DNA of 64,000 nt from Bacteroidales bacterium (GTDB taxonomy: Bacteria; Bacteroidota; Bacteroidia; Bacteroidales; UBA932): assembly GCA_017428725.1 (NCBI GenBank), contig JAFRQH010000017.1:170501-234500 (forward strand), read 5' to 3'. The translations under genes and the position numbers were made by a program. Positions 41,942 through 51,461 of this stretch are shown piece after piece. The notes beneath the pieces are model-generated. The model did not search any database, was not told where the DNA came from, and saw nothing but the letters and a program-made list of their open reading frames with translations. Numbering within the stretch: the stretch's first letter is position 1; the number at the start of each line of letters is the position of its first letter.

Positions 41942-44311
41942 ATGAAAAAGATCATTTATATAGCTTTGGCAGCGGCAGCGCTCGCTGCGGCGTCCTGCGC
42001 AAAGAATGTGGATTTCTTCACCGATCCACTTTCCGATCAGGGGGTTTCCCTCAAGTTCTACAGCAGCGAGATGGTCACGAAGGCCACGACTGATGGTTTG
42101 AACAATGAGAACCTGATCAAGCGGATCGACTATTTCTTCTTCCCGCTCAACGCGGAAGGGGGAGTTGACGATGAGACGGAGTATGTCTACAAGAATACCC
42201 TGACCCCGACGGACGACGGTCTCGCCGGGAGCTATTCCACGGTCGTCGAACCTGGAGTCCTGTCGCAGATTTTCCCCGACGGAGCCACCCAGGCGATGGT
42301 GTTTGCCATTGCCAACTACGTGGACAAGTACGGTGCCAACAACGATATGGATAACCCGAATACGACATTGCCGGAGGATGCGAAGACCTGGAAGGCCCTG
42401 CACGACCTGGAAGTCGGTCCGACCTTCTTCTATGACGACAAGGATCCTGATTTCCAGCTTCGCTGGCCGCACGTGCTCCCGACCGACGACGACAATCTCT
42501 TCTTCGTGATGACCGGGGAGTTGGTTGTGGATCTGATGACCACGGGTTCATACGCCGTTGATGCCGAGGTGCCCTTGAAGCGCCTGGCCTCCAAGGTGAG
42601 CGTCAACTTCACTTACGAGAACTGCTTGGAGGAGAAGACATCCGGCAACATAATGTGGGTCCCGCAGTCTACTGCAGGAGAAACCCGGGTCTTCCTTTCC
42701 AACGCCATCGAACATACCACCATCGGTGGCCCGTTGACCCGCGACTATGTGGCAGATTCCTGGAGCACGGCGACCAAGCCGCTTGGCAACGGTACCCGTG
42801 ACATCTTCGAATATGCCTACAACTTTATGAACGATGTTCCCGTGGTTGACGGCAAGAAGACGGCCCATTTCTATACCTATCCGATCAATGTCGCGGAGGG
42901 TGATGACAATCAGCCATATCTTAAACTTGTCCTGCCCTGGTACGGCTACAAGTACTATGGACCTGATGAAGATCCGGAGTACGATCCGGAGGATCCGAAC
43001 TGGGTTCTTTACAAACAGAAGGAGGTATACTACAAGATCGTCCTCCCGCGCGAGACCATCAAGGATCCCAACTGCATTTATGAATATAGCGTCAAAGTGA
43101 ACATTATCGGTTCCGACAAGGAAGTCAAGATCATCGGCGAAGAGTATGTCGTGAAAAACTGGTTGTCCGGTGATCCCATCAGCGCCAACGTCGCAACCGG
43201 CCGTTACATCTCCCTGGAGATTCCGAAAGATGAGTATGATATGTATGTGGACGAGATCGATATCAATTTCGTTTCTTCCGGTACGGTCGTGCCCATCATA
43301 AAGGAAATCTACCAAATGGATCTGAGCGGTTCTAATCCGGTTCCCCGGTATTTTATGCAGGATGACGAGGTCGTCGCGACCGATGCTCTGATGACTGCCA
43401 AACGAATCAACGCTGCGGCTATCGAGGGATGGGTGACTATCCCGGCAGAGTCTTCCTATTTGAAGATCAATCACGCCTTGGACAACAGGCTTCTGATCAA
43501 TGGCGAGAAGAATACGGCTTTCGATATGAGCCCGTATGTTTATGTCGTGACCCTCCATCTGGAAGACGAAGAGGACGATACTTTCGACCGTACGGTGACG
43601 ATTACCCAGTATCCGTCGATGTACGCGACGAGCGTCAAGTCAAATGGTGTCGTCTTCGTAAATACTTGGAGCTATGACAACCCCGCTGCCGGTACCGGCA
43701 ATAATACCCATTGGGCGTGGAACAATCGAAATACCACGACTGATTCCGAGCGGCGGATTGGCAGTATTGTCGATCCTGACGGTGTGAATGGATCCGGGAC
43801 AAATAACAGTCAGCACAGCATCATCGTTCATCCAACCGTTCTGGATGAAGCCCTTGATCTGGTAATCGGAGAGGCGCGCGAAGCAACGGGTAGTACTCTT
43901 CAGTATATCAACAATCTGACCAACTATAAGGCTGGTAGAGGAGATGATGCTGCGAAGAAGGTTGTTTCTCCTGGATTTATGATCGCATCTTCTTACGGAA
44001 AGACACAACCGCTCGACTCGTTTGACCGAGCCAAAGAGCGTTGTGCAACGTATCAGGAGAACGGCTATCCTGCCGGACGTTGGAGAGTCCCTACTGCAGG
44101 TGAAATCAAGTTCCTGATCCAGCTCTCTGATGCGGGCTTTATTCCTTCTTTGTTCAACGCTCGCTACTATCAATCTGACGGGAGTTTTTATGAGTCATCA
44201 GGATCTACGTCGAACAGCATTTATGTTCGCTGTGTCTACGATACGTGGTTCTGGGGCGAAGAGCCTTATCAAGAGAATGCAACCAGCTGGTTGGGGTTCC
44301 AGACTAATTAA
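41942..44311 (+). CDS. Large fimbrial lipoprotein, likely minor or tip subunit (DUF4906-like)
   Basis: This protein is 789 residues from ATG 41942 (three residues longer from 41933). Lipobox AAASC gives C19. The N-terminal part, with VTKATTDGLNNENLIKRIDYFFF, is a fimbrillin-like domain. A central beta-rich region follows. The C-terminal ~100 residues (YQENGYPAGRWRVPTAGEIK, SIYVRCVYDTWFW) have the look of a lectin-like tip domain, as in FimE/Mfa3-type proteins. Exact family membership needs a profile search. Confidence 0.78.
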   Translation: MKKIIYIALAAAALAAASCAKNVDFFTDPLSDQGVSLKFYSSEMVTKATTDGLNNENLIKRIDYFFFPLNAEGGVDDETEYVYKNTLTPTDDGLAGSYSTVVEPGVLSQIFPDGATQAMVFAIANYVDKYGANNDMDNPNTTLPEDAKTWKALHDLEVGPTFFYDDKDPDFQLRWPHVLPTDDDNLFFVMTGELVVDLMTTGSYAVDAEVPLKRLASKVSVNFTYENCLEEKTSGNIMWVPQSTAGETRVFLSNAIEHTTIGGPLTRDYVADSWSTATKPLGNGTRDIFEYAYNFMNDVPVVDGKKTAHFYTYPINVAEGDDNQPYLKLVLPWYGYKYYGPDEDPEYDPEDPNWVLYKQKEVYYKIVLPRETIKDPNCIYEYSVKVNIIGSDKEVKIIGEEYVVKNWLSGDPISANVATGRYISLEIPKDEYDMYVDEIDINFVSSGTVVPIIKEIYQMDLSGSNPVPRYFMQDDEVVATDALMTAKRINAAAIEGWVTIPAESSYLKINHALDNRLLINGEKNTAFDMSPYVYVVTLHLEDEEDDTFDRTVTITQYPSMYATSVKSNGVVFVNTWSYDNPAAGTGNNTHWAWNNRNTTTDSERRIGSIVDPDGVNGSGTNNSQHSIIVHPTVLDEALDLVIGEAREATGSTLQYINNLTNYKAGRGDDAAKKVVSPGFMIASSYGKTQPLDSFDRAKERCATYQENGYPAGRWRVPTAGEIKFLIQLSDAGFIPSLFNARYYQSDGSFYESSGSTSNSIYVRCVYDTWFWGEEPYQENATSWLGFQTN

Positions 44312-44323
44312 ACTTGTGCGAAT

Positions 44324-47143
44324 ATGAAAAAGACACTATACATTCTTTCTGCACTCCTGCTTGGACTGGTTTCCTGCACCAAGACAGTGTTCGATGAGCC
44401 CAAGCCCCAGAAGGCTGAAGAGACCGGTCTGGTGGCTGTCACGATGAAGGTCCAGATTCCGCAGGTCCAGCTTTATGCGACCAAGGCGCTCGGTGACCGC
44501 TCGGACCAGCCGAGCATCAAGGACATCCGCGTGGCCGTGTTCGGTACGTCCGGCTATCCACAGACTTATACCTTGGCCGAACCCATCAATGCGGATGGGA
44601 CTCCCGCCGCTGATTATGCCACTGAGAACGGCGTCACCTATTACTTTAAGGTGCTCCTGCCCGTCTATGATGGCGAGGCCCACGTGCACATCATTGCCAA
44701 CGGCGATGAGAGCATCAAGTTCGTCGATGAGGATGAAGAGTCCATTATGACCAATATGAGGACCCAGGACAACGTGGGGGCTTTTTGGGCCCGCATCGTT
44801 ATGCCTGACGGCATCCTTGCGCAGTTGGACCAGAATGGCATTATGCAGACCGACGACGAAGGGAACTTCATCCCGAGCGCAGAGACGGCCCACTTCTTTG
44901 AGGATCTGGTGCTGGTACGCAATTTCGCTGAGGTCAAACTTCTGAACGAAGTCCCGGATGAACTGCACGATATTACCTGGGCCCTTGTGAATGTCCCGAC
45001 TCTGGGTTCCGTAGCCCCGATGGTAGACGGTGAGTACGTGGATGATTACAAGAATTATGATCTCGACCCTGCCACCGGCAAGATGGTTAACGGGACCTTG
45101 ACCTACGACGGCTTTATGTTCTCGGATGATCCGATGGATTATACCGTCCCTGCTGCGGATGCGATCACTACGGCGCTTAGCGCTCCCGGTTTCGTCTACG
45201 AACGTGTCCATCCCGGCACGGACAAGGCCACCTGTATCCTGATGAAGGCGAAATACCATTCGGACGGCGATTTTACCTACTACCGTCTGGATCTTACTGA
45301 CGAGAATGTGGGCGGCTATTTCCCGCTCTATCGAAACTACCTTTACCAAGTCAAGATCCACAAGGTTGGCAACCGTGGAGCCAAGACTCCGACCGAAGCG
45401 ATGAACCGCGACAGCGGCGGCAACGTATCCCTGTCCACGGAAGCTATGAAACTGACGGATATCTCTGACGGTGATTCCCGCTTGTACGTGGAATATGTTG
45501 AGAAGAACTTCACGTCCGGTGGTAAGAAGGGACTTTGGGTCCAGTATGTCCCGAATGCAAAAACGGGTACGGTGGACAACTCGAGCGTGACCTTGACCGT
45601 CAAGACCCAGGGAGACGCCTTGGTCGAAGGCACTGAAATCACCAAGACGGCAGCGAGTTCCGTCGGCGGCTACTATTTCTTTGAGTTCGAATTGAATGAA
45701 CAGAACGAGGAAAGAGATCTCGTTTCTGTCCTGCAGGTCAAGGCCGACAACGGCAAGACTGGGGAAGACAAATCCACCTTGTTCCGCGACATCACCCTCC
45801 GTGTAATCAAGAAGATGGATATGACGCTCTCCCTGGTCCCCAAAAAAGTGGATACGGGTACCGGGAAGAGCACCGTCCTTGGCATCCAGTTGCCTGATAA
45901 CCTTCCAGAATCGATGTTCCCGCTGGAATTCTACATCGAGGACGTCAACCATACGCTCAACCCGACCCAGTTGGATGGTGAAGGCAATGCTGTCACCGTT
46001 CCGGTCAAAACGGCTAAGAGCCTTGCTGACGGGACTACCAACTCGTTCTATTTCATACGTACTGTCAACCCGGACGAATACAATGCCAATCATAAAATCA
46101 CGACCCAGTTCACGACAGTATCTGAAGAGAGCGCGACGACCATTTACGTTGCGAACGAGTATTTCAAAACGCAGAGTATCAACCTGCTTAATGACGGATT
46201 GTATGTCAATCCGACCAATACGACGGTTCCTTTCAGTGCGACATCCGTGGATGTGGAAGTCGAGTTTGACGAGGATAGTCAATCGAGGACCTGGTCGGTC
46301 ACCGGCGGATCTGGCGTCACGGTTACCCCTGCCAGTGGCACGGGTAACGGCTCTTTCAAGATGACTTTCACTGCAAATAACAGTTTGTCTGTTGTGACGC
46401 GTACGGCAACAATCACCTCCGGTAGTGATAGCCGGACCGTGACCGTCACCCAGAGTCCGGTTGCGTTCTCTATCAGCCCTGTAACGCAAACGATTACCGG
46501 CTTCGCGACTACGGCTAAAGTTAAGATCTACGCTGAGGAGGGCAAGGCCTGGACGGCGTCGGTCAGTGGCCCTACTGGTACCAATCCTTCCTTATCTGCC
46601 ACTTCCGGCACTGGAACGACAGAACTGACGGTTACACTGCCGGCCAATGGGACCGCGAACCAACGATCCTTCACTGTGACTGCCAGGATGACGGATCCTG
46701 TTGCGACGGCGACGTCAACTATTGTTCAGGGGCGTGGCCTTACATCTCCGGCATCTTTCGCCTATAATTCTTTCGGCGTTAGCGGCAATACTACCAGTGG
46801 GCAAGCTACTTCTGCCGATGGATATGTCACGGTTTCGCTGAACAATGTTTATCGTCAATATAATTACACCGGGTATATCCGGATGAGTTATAATGGTAAT
46901 GCCGGCACCATCACAGTTAAGCCGCAGGAGGGCTTAAGAGTGACCAGGGTAGTGATTACTTATGCGAATGGTTATGTTGCTCAGACCCCGACCGTGACCA
47001 CGGGTACCTACAGTTATTCAGGCACGACCGGCACATGGACTTTATCTGCAACCGGTCCGGCGACGTTGACCAGCGATAATACCGGCAATAACTACGGACG
47101 CCGGATTACCAACATCCAGGTTACCTACGAAGTTGCCAATTAA
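44324..47143 (+). CDS. Large fimbrial lipoprotein with C-terminal BACON-like repeats
   Basis: This 939-residue protein has a lipobox LVSC (C18). The N-terminal domain is DUF4906-like (VTMKVQIPQVQLYATKALGD, then IKDIRVAVFG). A long middle follows. Two or more BACON-like repeats occupy residues ~630-815 (TWSVTGGSGVTVTPASGTGN, RTVTVTQSP, AWTASVSGPTGTNPSLSATS), followed by a Thr/Gly-rich C-terminal domain of ~120 residues. BACON domains are linked to carbohydrate or mucin binding, so this could be the adhesive subunit. It is the last gene before a terminator. Confidence 0.8.
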   Translation: MKKTLYILSALLLGLVSCTKTVFDEPKPQKAEETGLVAVTMKVQIPQVQLYATKALGDRSDQPSIKDIRVAVFGTSGYPQTYTLAEPINADGTPAADYATENGVTYYFKVLLPVYDGEAHVHIIANGDESIKFVDEDEESIMTNMRTQDNVGAFWARIVMPDGILAQLDQNGIMQTDDEGNFIPSAETAHFFEDLVLVRNFAEVKLLNEVPDELHDITWALVNVPTLGSVAPMVDGEYVDDYKNYDLDPATGKMVNGTLTYDGFMFSDDPMDYTVPAADAITTALSAPGFVYERVHPGTDKATCILMKAKYHSDGDFTYYRLDLTDENVGGYFPLYRNYLYQVKIHKVGNRGAKTPTEAMNRDSGGNVSLSTEAMKLTDISDGDSRLYVEYVEKNFTSGGKKGLWVQYVPNAKTGTVDNSSVTLTVKTQGDALVEGTEITKTAASSVGGYYFFEFELNEQNEERDLVSVLQVKADNGKTGEDKSTLFRDITLRVIKKMDMTLSLVPKKVDTGTGKSTVLGIQLPDNLPESMFPLEFYIEDVNHTLNPTQLDGEGNAVTVPVKTAKSLADGTTNSFYFIRTVNPDEYNANHKITTQFTTVSEESATTIYVANEYFKTQSINLLNDGLYVNPTNTTVPFSATSVDVEVEFDEDSQSRTWSVTGGSGVTVTPASGTGNGSFKMTFTANNSLSVVTRTATITSGSDSRTVTVTQSPVAFSISPVTQTITGFATTAKVKIYAEEGKAWTASVSGPTGTNPSLSATSGTGTTELTVTLPANGTANQRSFTVTARMTDPVATATSTIVQGRGLTSPASFAYNSFGVSGNTTSGQATSADGYVTVSLNNVYRQYNYTGYIRMSYNGNAGTITVKPQEGLRVTRVVITYANGYVAQTPTVTTGTYSYSGTTGTWTLSATGPATLTSDNTGNNYGRRITNIQVTYEVAN

Positions 47144-47163
47144 GCAGAATCTGTCTCTATCTC

Positions 47164-47197
47164 AATCAAGGGAGATCCTTTCGGGTCTCCCTTGATT
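47164..47197 (+). terminator. Intrinsic-terminator-like hairpin after the fimbrial operon
   Basis: A 12-bp perfect stem (AATCAAGGGAGA with its complement) is extended by three inner pairs and closed by a TTTC loop. It lies 20 nt after the stop at 47143. A T-tract is absent, only TTATAAAAC follows, as is common in this phylum. It would end transcription before the MscS gene. Confidence 0.75.
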
Positions 47198-47221
47198 ATA
47201 AAACAGTAAATCAACGTAATT

Positions 47222-48151
47222 ATGCTCCTTCAAGTTCCATCCGCCACCTCTGCCGCCGAGACCTTCTCCGCCGACACGCTTGTCGCCAAGGGAGCCCATC
47301 TCGTGGAGACCCTCAAGACTACCCCCACCGATGAGTTGGTGGCCAGCTCCGCCAGTGCCGTGGCCCGGTTCGGGCTCAAGATCCTTTTGGCCGTTGCCAT
47401 CTACATCATCGGTGCCTGGCTGATCCGCAAGACGAAGAAGCTCATCGCGAAAGGCTTTTCTAAGCGCAAATCGGATCCGACCATTGCATCCTTCATCCAG
47501 AGCGTGGTGACGGTGACCCTCTGGGTAGTACTCATCCTCGCGATGGTAGGAACGCTCGGGATCAATACGACCTCCATTGCTGCGCTGCTGGCTGCCGGCG
47601 GCATGGCCATCGGAATGGCGATGAGCGGCACGGTGCAGAACTTTGCCGGCGGGCTGATGTTGCTGGCTTTCAAGCCCTTCAAGGTTGGGGATTATGTCTC
47701 TGCACAAGGTTATTTCGGTTGGATCTCCGAGATTAATATCGTGCACACGAAACTTGTGACGACGGACAACCGGGAGATTACCATCCCTAACGGGGCGCTG
47801 TCCAACGGCAACATCGACAACTACTCCAGCCGCAACCCATACCGGCTTTCCATCTGGTTCAACGTCGCGTATGGGGCGGATGTAGACTTGCTCCGGGATG
47901 TACTCCTGGAACTGGTGAAACAACAGCCGGAAATTATGGACGCCCGTACACCGGGAGCCGCCGATCCGCGGGTCTATGTAGGAAAACTTGGCGACCACGG
48001 CCTCGAGGTGGAACTCCGGGTCTGGATCAAGTCAGAGTATTACAAATGGATGCAGACCTGGCTCAACGAGAATATCTATAAGGAACTTCCCAAGCACGGC
48101 ATCCGCTTCCCGTTCCCGCAGCTGGACGTGCATATGAAGGCGGACAATTAG
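47222..48151 (+). CDS. MscS-family mechanosensitive channel
   Basis: This 309-residue protein has three membrane spans in the first 130 residues. The pore helix block GGMAIGMAMSGTVQNFAGGL is Gly/Ala-packed as in MscS. FKPFKVGDYVSAQG and REITIPNGALSNGNI follow in the beta domain, then the alpha/beta C-terminal cage. It releases solutes on hypo-osmotic shock. It starts at ATG 47222 behind the terminator and ends 10 nt from the convergent proC gene. Confidence 0.94.
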   Translation: MLLQVPSATSAAETFSADTLVAKGAHLVETLKTTPTDELVASSASAVARFGLKILLAVAIYIIGAWLIRKTKKLIAKGFSKRKSDPTIASFIQSVVTVTLWVVLILAMVGTLGINTTSIAALLAAGGMAIGMAMSGTVQNFAGGLMLLAFKPFKVGDYVSAQGYFGWISEINIVHTKLVTTDNREITIPNGALSNGNIDNYSSRNPYRLSIWFNVAYGADVDLLRDVLLELVKQQPEIMDARTPGAADPRVYVGKLGDHGLEVELRVWIKSEYYKWMQTWLNENIYKELPKHGIRFPFPQLDVHMKADN

Positions 48152-48161
48152 TCCCTCCCGC

Positions 48162-48938
48162 TCAGCCCTTCGGGGTCCAGGCCTTGAGGCCGGCGATGAC
48201 GGCGGCGGTGAAGCCGGCCTCCTCCATCGCGTTGAGACCCTTGATGGTGATGCCGCCGGGCGTGGTCACGCGGTCGATCTCGGCCTCGGGGTGCGTGCCG
48301 CGCTGCTCGATCAGCACGGCTGCGCCCTTGACGGTCTGCAGCGCGGCGGCGATGGCCTCGTGCGGGTAGAGTCCGAGCTCCACGCCGCCCTCGGAGGCCG
48401 CACGCACGTAGCGCAGGGCGAAGGCCGTGCCGCAGGAGGCGAGCATCATCCCGGCGTTGAGCCGGCGCTCGTCCACGACGGCGCTGCGCCCCACGGCGTC
48501 GAAGAGCATCTGGACCGTGCGCAGGGTCTCCGGGGTGCCGGAGATTTCGTGGATGAAGGTCATGCTCTCGCGGTATTCGATGGCGAGGTTGGGGATTACG
48601 GCGTACAGGGCGGCGAGGCCGCTGCCGGCGAGCCAGCCGCGCAGCTCGGCGGCGGGCACGCCCGCCACGAACGAGACCAGGATCTTGCCGGCCAGCGCGC
48701 CGCGGATCTGTTGGAACACGCCCTGCGCGAGCCAGGGCTTGATGGCTACCACGACAATCTCCGCCTCACTGGCGGTGGCGACGTTGTCGAGCGAGGTCTG
48801 CAGGCCGCGCGCTGCGAATTTCTCGAGGGTGGCGGCGAATTTGTCGGTGACGGTGATGCGGGCGTCGGGGAAGGCGGCCGCGAGGCCCAGGGCCGTGGCG
48901 CCGCCCATGTTGCCGGCGCCGATGACTGCGATCTTCAT
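48162..48938 (-). CDS. proC: Pyrroline-5-carboxylate reductase
   Basis: This 258-residue enzyme makes the last step of proline synthesis, reducing pyrroline-5-carboxylate with NAD(P)H. It has IGAGNMGGATALGL (5-18), VVVAIKPWLAQGV, a central VIPNLAIEYRES and the C-terminal dimer-forming TTPGGITIKGLNAMEEAGF signature. It follows the RNase H gene by 3 nt and has its own -7 element inside the end of that gene. Length is slightly short for ProC (usually ~265-270) but complete. Confidence 0.94.
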   Translation of the reverse strand: MKIAVIGAGNMGGATALGLAAAFPDARITVTDKFAATLEKFAARGLQTSLDNVATASEAEIVVVAIKPWLAQGVFQQIRGALAGKILVSFVAGVPAAELRGWLAGSGLAALYAVIPNLAIEYRESMTFIHEISGTPETLRTVQMLFDAVGRSAVVDERRLNAGMMLASCGTAFALRYVRAASEGGVELGLYPHEAIAAALQTVKGAAVLIEQRGTHPEAEIDRVTTPGGITIKGLNAMEEAGFTAAVIAGLKAWTPKG

Positions 48939-48941
48939 ATG

Positions 48942-49466
48942 CTAAAAAGTATTACTTTCCCTGCAAAGATAAGCATAAAGCGCCTGCGGGTCAACCCCTT
49001 CGCGCACGCGCGTCCCGTCGGTCTCGAAGAGGTCGAGGGCTTCGATGCAGAGGTTGTCGACGTAGTCGTTCCACGGGTCTCCGCTGTGGCTGCGGACCCA
49101 CTCCAGGGTGACGCGCAGGTAGCGCTCCTTCCGGACCTTGTGGAAGAGCTGGACCAGGTCGGCGTCCTTCTTGCTGCGCACGGCGCCGGTGAGCTGCGCA
49201 ATGCCGTTCTCGCTGTCGCTGCGCACCAGCACGCTGCTTCCCTCGGGGGTGTGCAGCAGCGCATGGACGATGGCGGCGATCTCCTGGCGGTTGCTGGTGG
49301 AGTAGCGGCTCACTTCGCTCCATTTGTAGCAGATGGCCGCCCCTTCGCCGTCCAGCACGATGCAGGCGGCGGCACCGAAATTCTTGGGCAGCAGGTAGCT
49401 GCCGTCGGTGTAGGCGATATAGTCGTAGCGGGGCTTGCCGCTCTCCCGGAAGTCCCAGTACTTCAT
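48942..49466 (-). CDS. Type 1 ribonuclease H
   Basis: This 174-residue protein degrades RNA in RNA-DNA hybrids. The DEDD catalytic set is present: D21 (YTDGSY), E62 (NRQEIAAI), D84 (RSDSENG) and D134 in SHSGDPWNDYVD. The S-H-S-G loop supplies the conserved His. No N-terminal hybrid-binding domain is seen. It lies between glyA and proC in the same orientation, 25 nt after glyA. The gene's 3' end contains a likely promoter for proC. Confidence 0.93.
   Translation of the reverse strand: MKYWDFRESGKPRYDYIAYTDGSYLLPKNFGAAACIVLDGEGAAICYKWSEVSRYSTSNRQEIAAIVHALLHTPEGSSVLVRSDSENGIAQLTGAVRSKKDADLVQLFHKVRKERYLRVTLEWVRSHSGDPWNDYVDNLCIEALDLFETDGTRVREGVDPQALYAYLCRESNTF
48963..48971 (-). promoter_or_regulatory. 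Internal -7 element for proC
   Basis: TATCTTTGC on the minus strand (48971-48963) is a perfect -7 match inside the last codons of the RNase H gene, 24 nt before the proC ATG. No clear -33 TTTG is seen 19 nt upstream, so strength is uncertain. Confidence 0.5.
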
Positions 49467-49491
49467 AGGCTGCTGCCGGAGGAATACCTCA

Positions 49492-50844
49492 CTAGGAACG
49501 GTTGAGCGGGACGCCTGCGGTCATCTGGTGCACACGGCGCCGGACGTCGTCCAGGACCACCTTGTGGGCGGCGAGGGACGCCTGCTGCTCGGGCGTGGGC
49601 TCCTCGCCCTTCTTGAGCGAGAGGGCGTCGATGTGCTTCGCACAGGAGGCGAGCACCTCGTCGATCAGCCCCACGATGTCCACCATGTCCTTGGTGCCGA
49701 AGCCGCGGGAGGTCACGGCGGGCGTGCCGATGCGGAATCCGGAGGTCTGGAACGGGCTGCGGGTGTCGAACGGGACCATGTTCTTGTTGAGCGTGATGGC
49801 GGCGCGCTCGAGCTGCTGCTCGGCGATGCGCCCCGTCACCTCGTCGAACTTGCCGCGCAGGTCGATCAGCATCAGGTGGTTGTCCGTGCCGCCGCTGACC
49901 ACCTTATACCCGCGGCGCAGGAACTCCGCGCACATCGCCTGCGCATTGGCGATGACCTGCTTCTGGTAGCGAACGAACTCGGGCTGCTGGGCCTCGAAGA
50001 AGGCCACGGCCTTGGCGGCGATGACGTGCTCGAGCGGACCGCCCTGCACGCCGGGGAACACGTAGGAGTCGAGCACCTGGCTCATCTTCTTGACGACGCC
50101 CTTGGGGGTGGTCCGCCCCTGCGGGTCGTCGAAATCCTTGCCAATGAGGATGATGCCGCCGCGCGGGCCGCGCAGCGTCTTGTGCGTGGTGGAGGTCACG
50201 ATGTGGGCATACTTGACAGGATTCTCCAGCAGTCCGGCGGCGATCAAGCCGGCGGTGTGGGCCATGTCGATCCAGAGGATCGCCCCCACCTTGTCGGCGA
50301 TGGCGCGCATGCGGGCGTAGTCCCACTCGCGGGAGTAGGCCGAGGCGCCGCCGATGATCAGCTTGGGCTTGTGCTTGCGGGCCAGCTCCTCCATCTTGTC
50401 GTAGTCCACGCGGCCGGTCTCGGGGTCGAGCCCGTAGGCCACGGCGTGGTACAGCAGGCCGGAGGCGTTGACGGGGGAGCCGTGGGTGAGGTGCCCGCCC
50501 TGGCTGAGGTCCAGGCCCATGAAGGTGTCTCCGGGATGGAGGACCGCCATCGTCACGGCCATGTTGGCCTGGGCGCCGGAATGAGGCTGGACATTGGCCC
50601 ATTCGGCACCGTAGATGGCCTTGAGGCGGTCGATGGCCAGCTGCTCGATCTGGTCCACGACCTCGCAGCCGCCGTAGTAGCGCTTGCCGGGGTACCCCTC
50701 TGCATATTTGTTGGTGCAGATGGAGCCCATGGCCTGGAGCACCTCGTCGGTGACGTAGTTTTCGGAGGCGATGAGTTCGAGCCCGGACTTCTGGCGCTCG
50801 TACTCTTTCTTGATCAGATCGATGATTTGGATGTCCTGTTTCAT
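49492..50844 (-). CDS. glyA: Serine hydroxymethyltransferase
   Basis: This 450-residue PLP enzyme interconverts serine and glycine and feeds one-carbon units into folate. [37 protein letters not shown] and [13 protein letters not shown] are present. The K in the last motif is the PLP lysine. It is slightly longer than the common ~420 residues. It is the first gene of the glyA-rnh-proC group, starting at ATG 50844 with a -7 element 22 nt upstream. Confidence 0.97.
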   Translation of the reverse strand: MKQDIQIIDLIKKEYERQKSGLELIASENYVTDEVLQAMGSICTNKYAEGYPGKRYYGGCEVVDQIEQLAIDRLKAIYGAEWANVQPHSGAQANMAVTMAVLHPGDTFMGLDLSQGGHLTHGSPVNASGLLYHAVAYGLDPETGRVDYDKMEELARKHKPKLIIGGASAYSREWDYARMRAIADKVGAILWIDMAHTAGLIAAGLLENPVKYAHIVTSTTHKTLRGPRGGIILIGKDFDDPQGRTTPKGVVKKMSQVLDSYVFPGVQGGPLEHVIAAKAVAFFEAQQPEFVRYQKQVIANAQAMCAEFLRRGYKVVSGGTDNHLMLIDLRGKFDEVTGRIAEQQLERAAITLNKNMVPFDTRSPFQTSGFRIGTPAVTSRGFGTKDMVDIVGLIDEVLASCAKHIDALSLKKGEEPTPEQQASLAAHKVVLDDVRRRVHQMTAGVPLNRS

Positions 50845-50866
50845 TGTGTCAAAATAAGTACAATCA

Positions 50867-50895
50867 CAAATATAATACTTTTTCCGTACCTTTGC
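50867..50895. promoter_or_regulatory. Divergent -7 elements for glyA and the TrmH-family gene
   Basis: TATATTTG on the minus strand (50874-50867) precedes the glyA ATG by 22 nt. TACCTTTGC on the plus strand (50887-50895) precedes the methyltransferase ATG by 5 nt, again nearly leaderless. Both fit TAnnTTTG; the -33 elements are weak. Confidence 0.6.
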
Positions 50896-50900
50896 CGAAA

Positions 50901-51461
50901 ATGAGCGACAGGAAATTATTAAATATCGAATTGGGACGGATCAAGGCGGAGCGCTACCGCGAACTGCCGCCTTCCGGCCTGGTGGTGGTCCTGGACAACA
51001 TCCGCAGCGCCCACAACGTGGGCAGCGCCTTCCGCACGGCCGACGCCTTCAAGGCCGACAAGGTCTACCTGTGCGGCATCTGCGCCGTGCCGCCCTCGGC
51101 GGAGATCCACAAGTCGGCGCTCGGCGCCGAGAACAGCGTGCCCTGGGAGCACGAGGCCGACACGCTCGCGCTCGTGCAGCGCCTGCGCTCCGACGGCTGG
51201 ACCGTGGTCTGCGCCGAGCAGACCGAGCACGCCGTGCCGCTCCAGGAGTTCCGGCGCGAGCCCGGCCGGCGCTACGCCGTGGTCTTCGGAAATGAAGTCG
51301 ACGGCGTCCGACAGGATGTCGTGGACGCCGCCGATTCGTGCGTGGAGATCCCCCAGTTCGGGACCAAGCACTCGCTCAACGTGAGCGTGGCCGTGGGAAT
51401 CGTGCTCTGGCAGATGCTATCTGGGCCGGGCGCCGTTGGCGGACGGCTCGATGTCCTTTAG
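50901..51461 (+). CDS. TrmH/SpoU-family RNA 2'-O-methyltransferase
   Basis: This protein is 186 residues from ATG 50901. The frame to 50844 has an AT-rich unlike extension and is rejected. Three SPOUT motifs are seen: [15 protein letters not shown] (motif 1), [10 protein letters not shown] (motif 2) and [21 protein letters not shown] (motif 3), the last forming the knot and SAM site. It methylates a tRNA or rRNA ribose. The last ~15 codons overlap the convergent secreted-protein gene by 45 nt. Confidence 0.92.
   Translation: MSDRKLLNIELGRIKAERYRELPPSGLVVVLDNIRSAHNVGSAFRTADAFKADKVYLCGICAVPPSAEIHKSALGAENSVPWEHEADTLALVQRLRSDGWTVVCAEQTEHAVPLQEFRREPGRRYAVVFGNEVDGVRQDVVDAADSCVEIPQFGTKHSLNVSVAVGIVLWQMLSGPGAVGGRLDVL

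Noticed and set aside
44336..46489. 717-codon open frame on the minus strand
   Set aside because: It is antisense to the DUF4906/BACON lipoprotein gene, which has a lipobox and domain structure; the minus frame has none.
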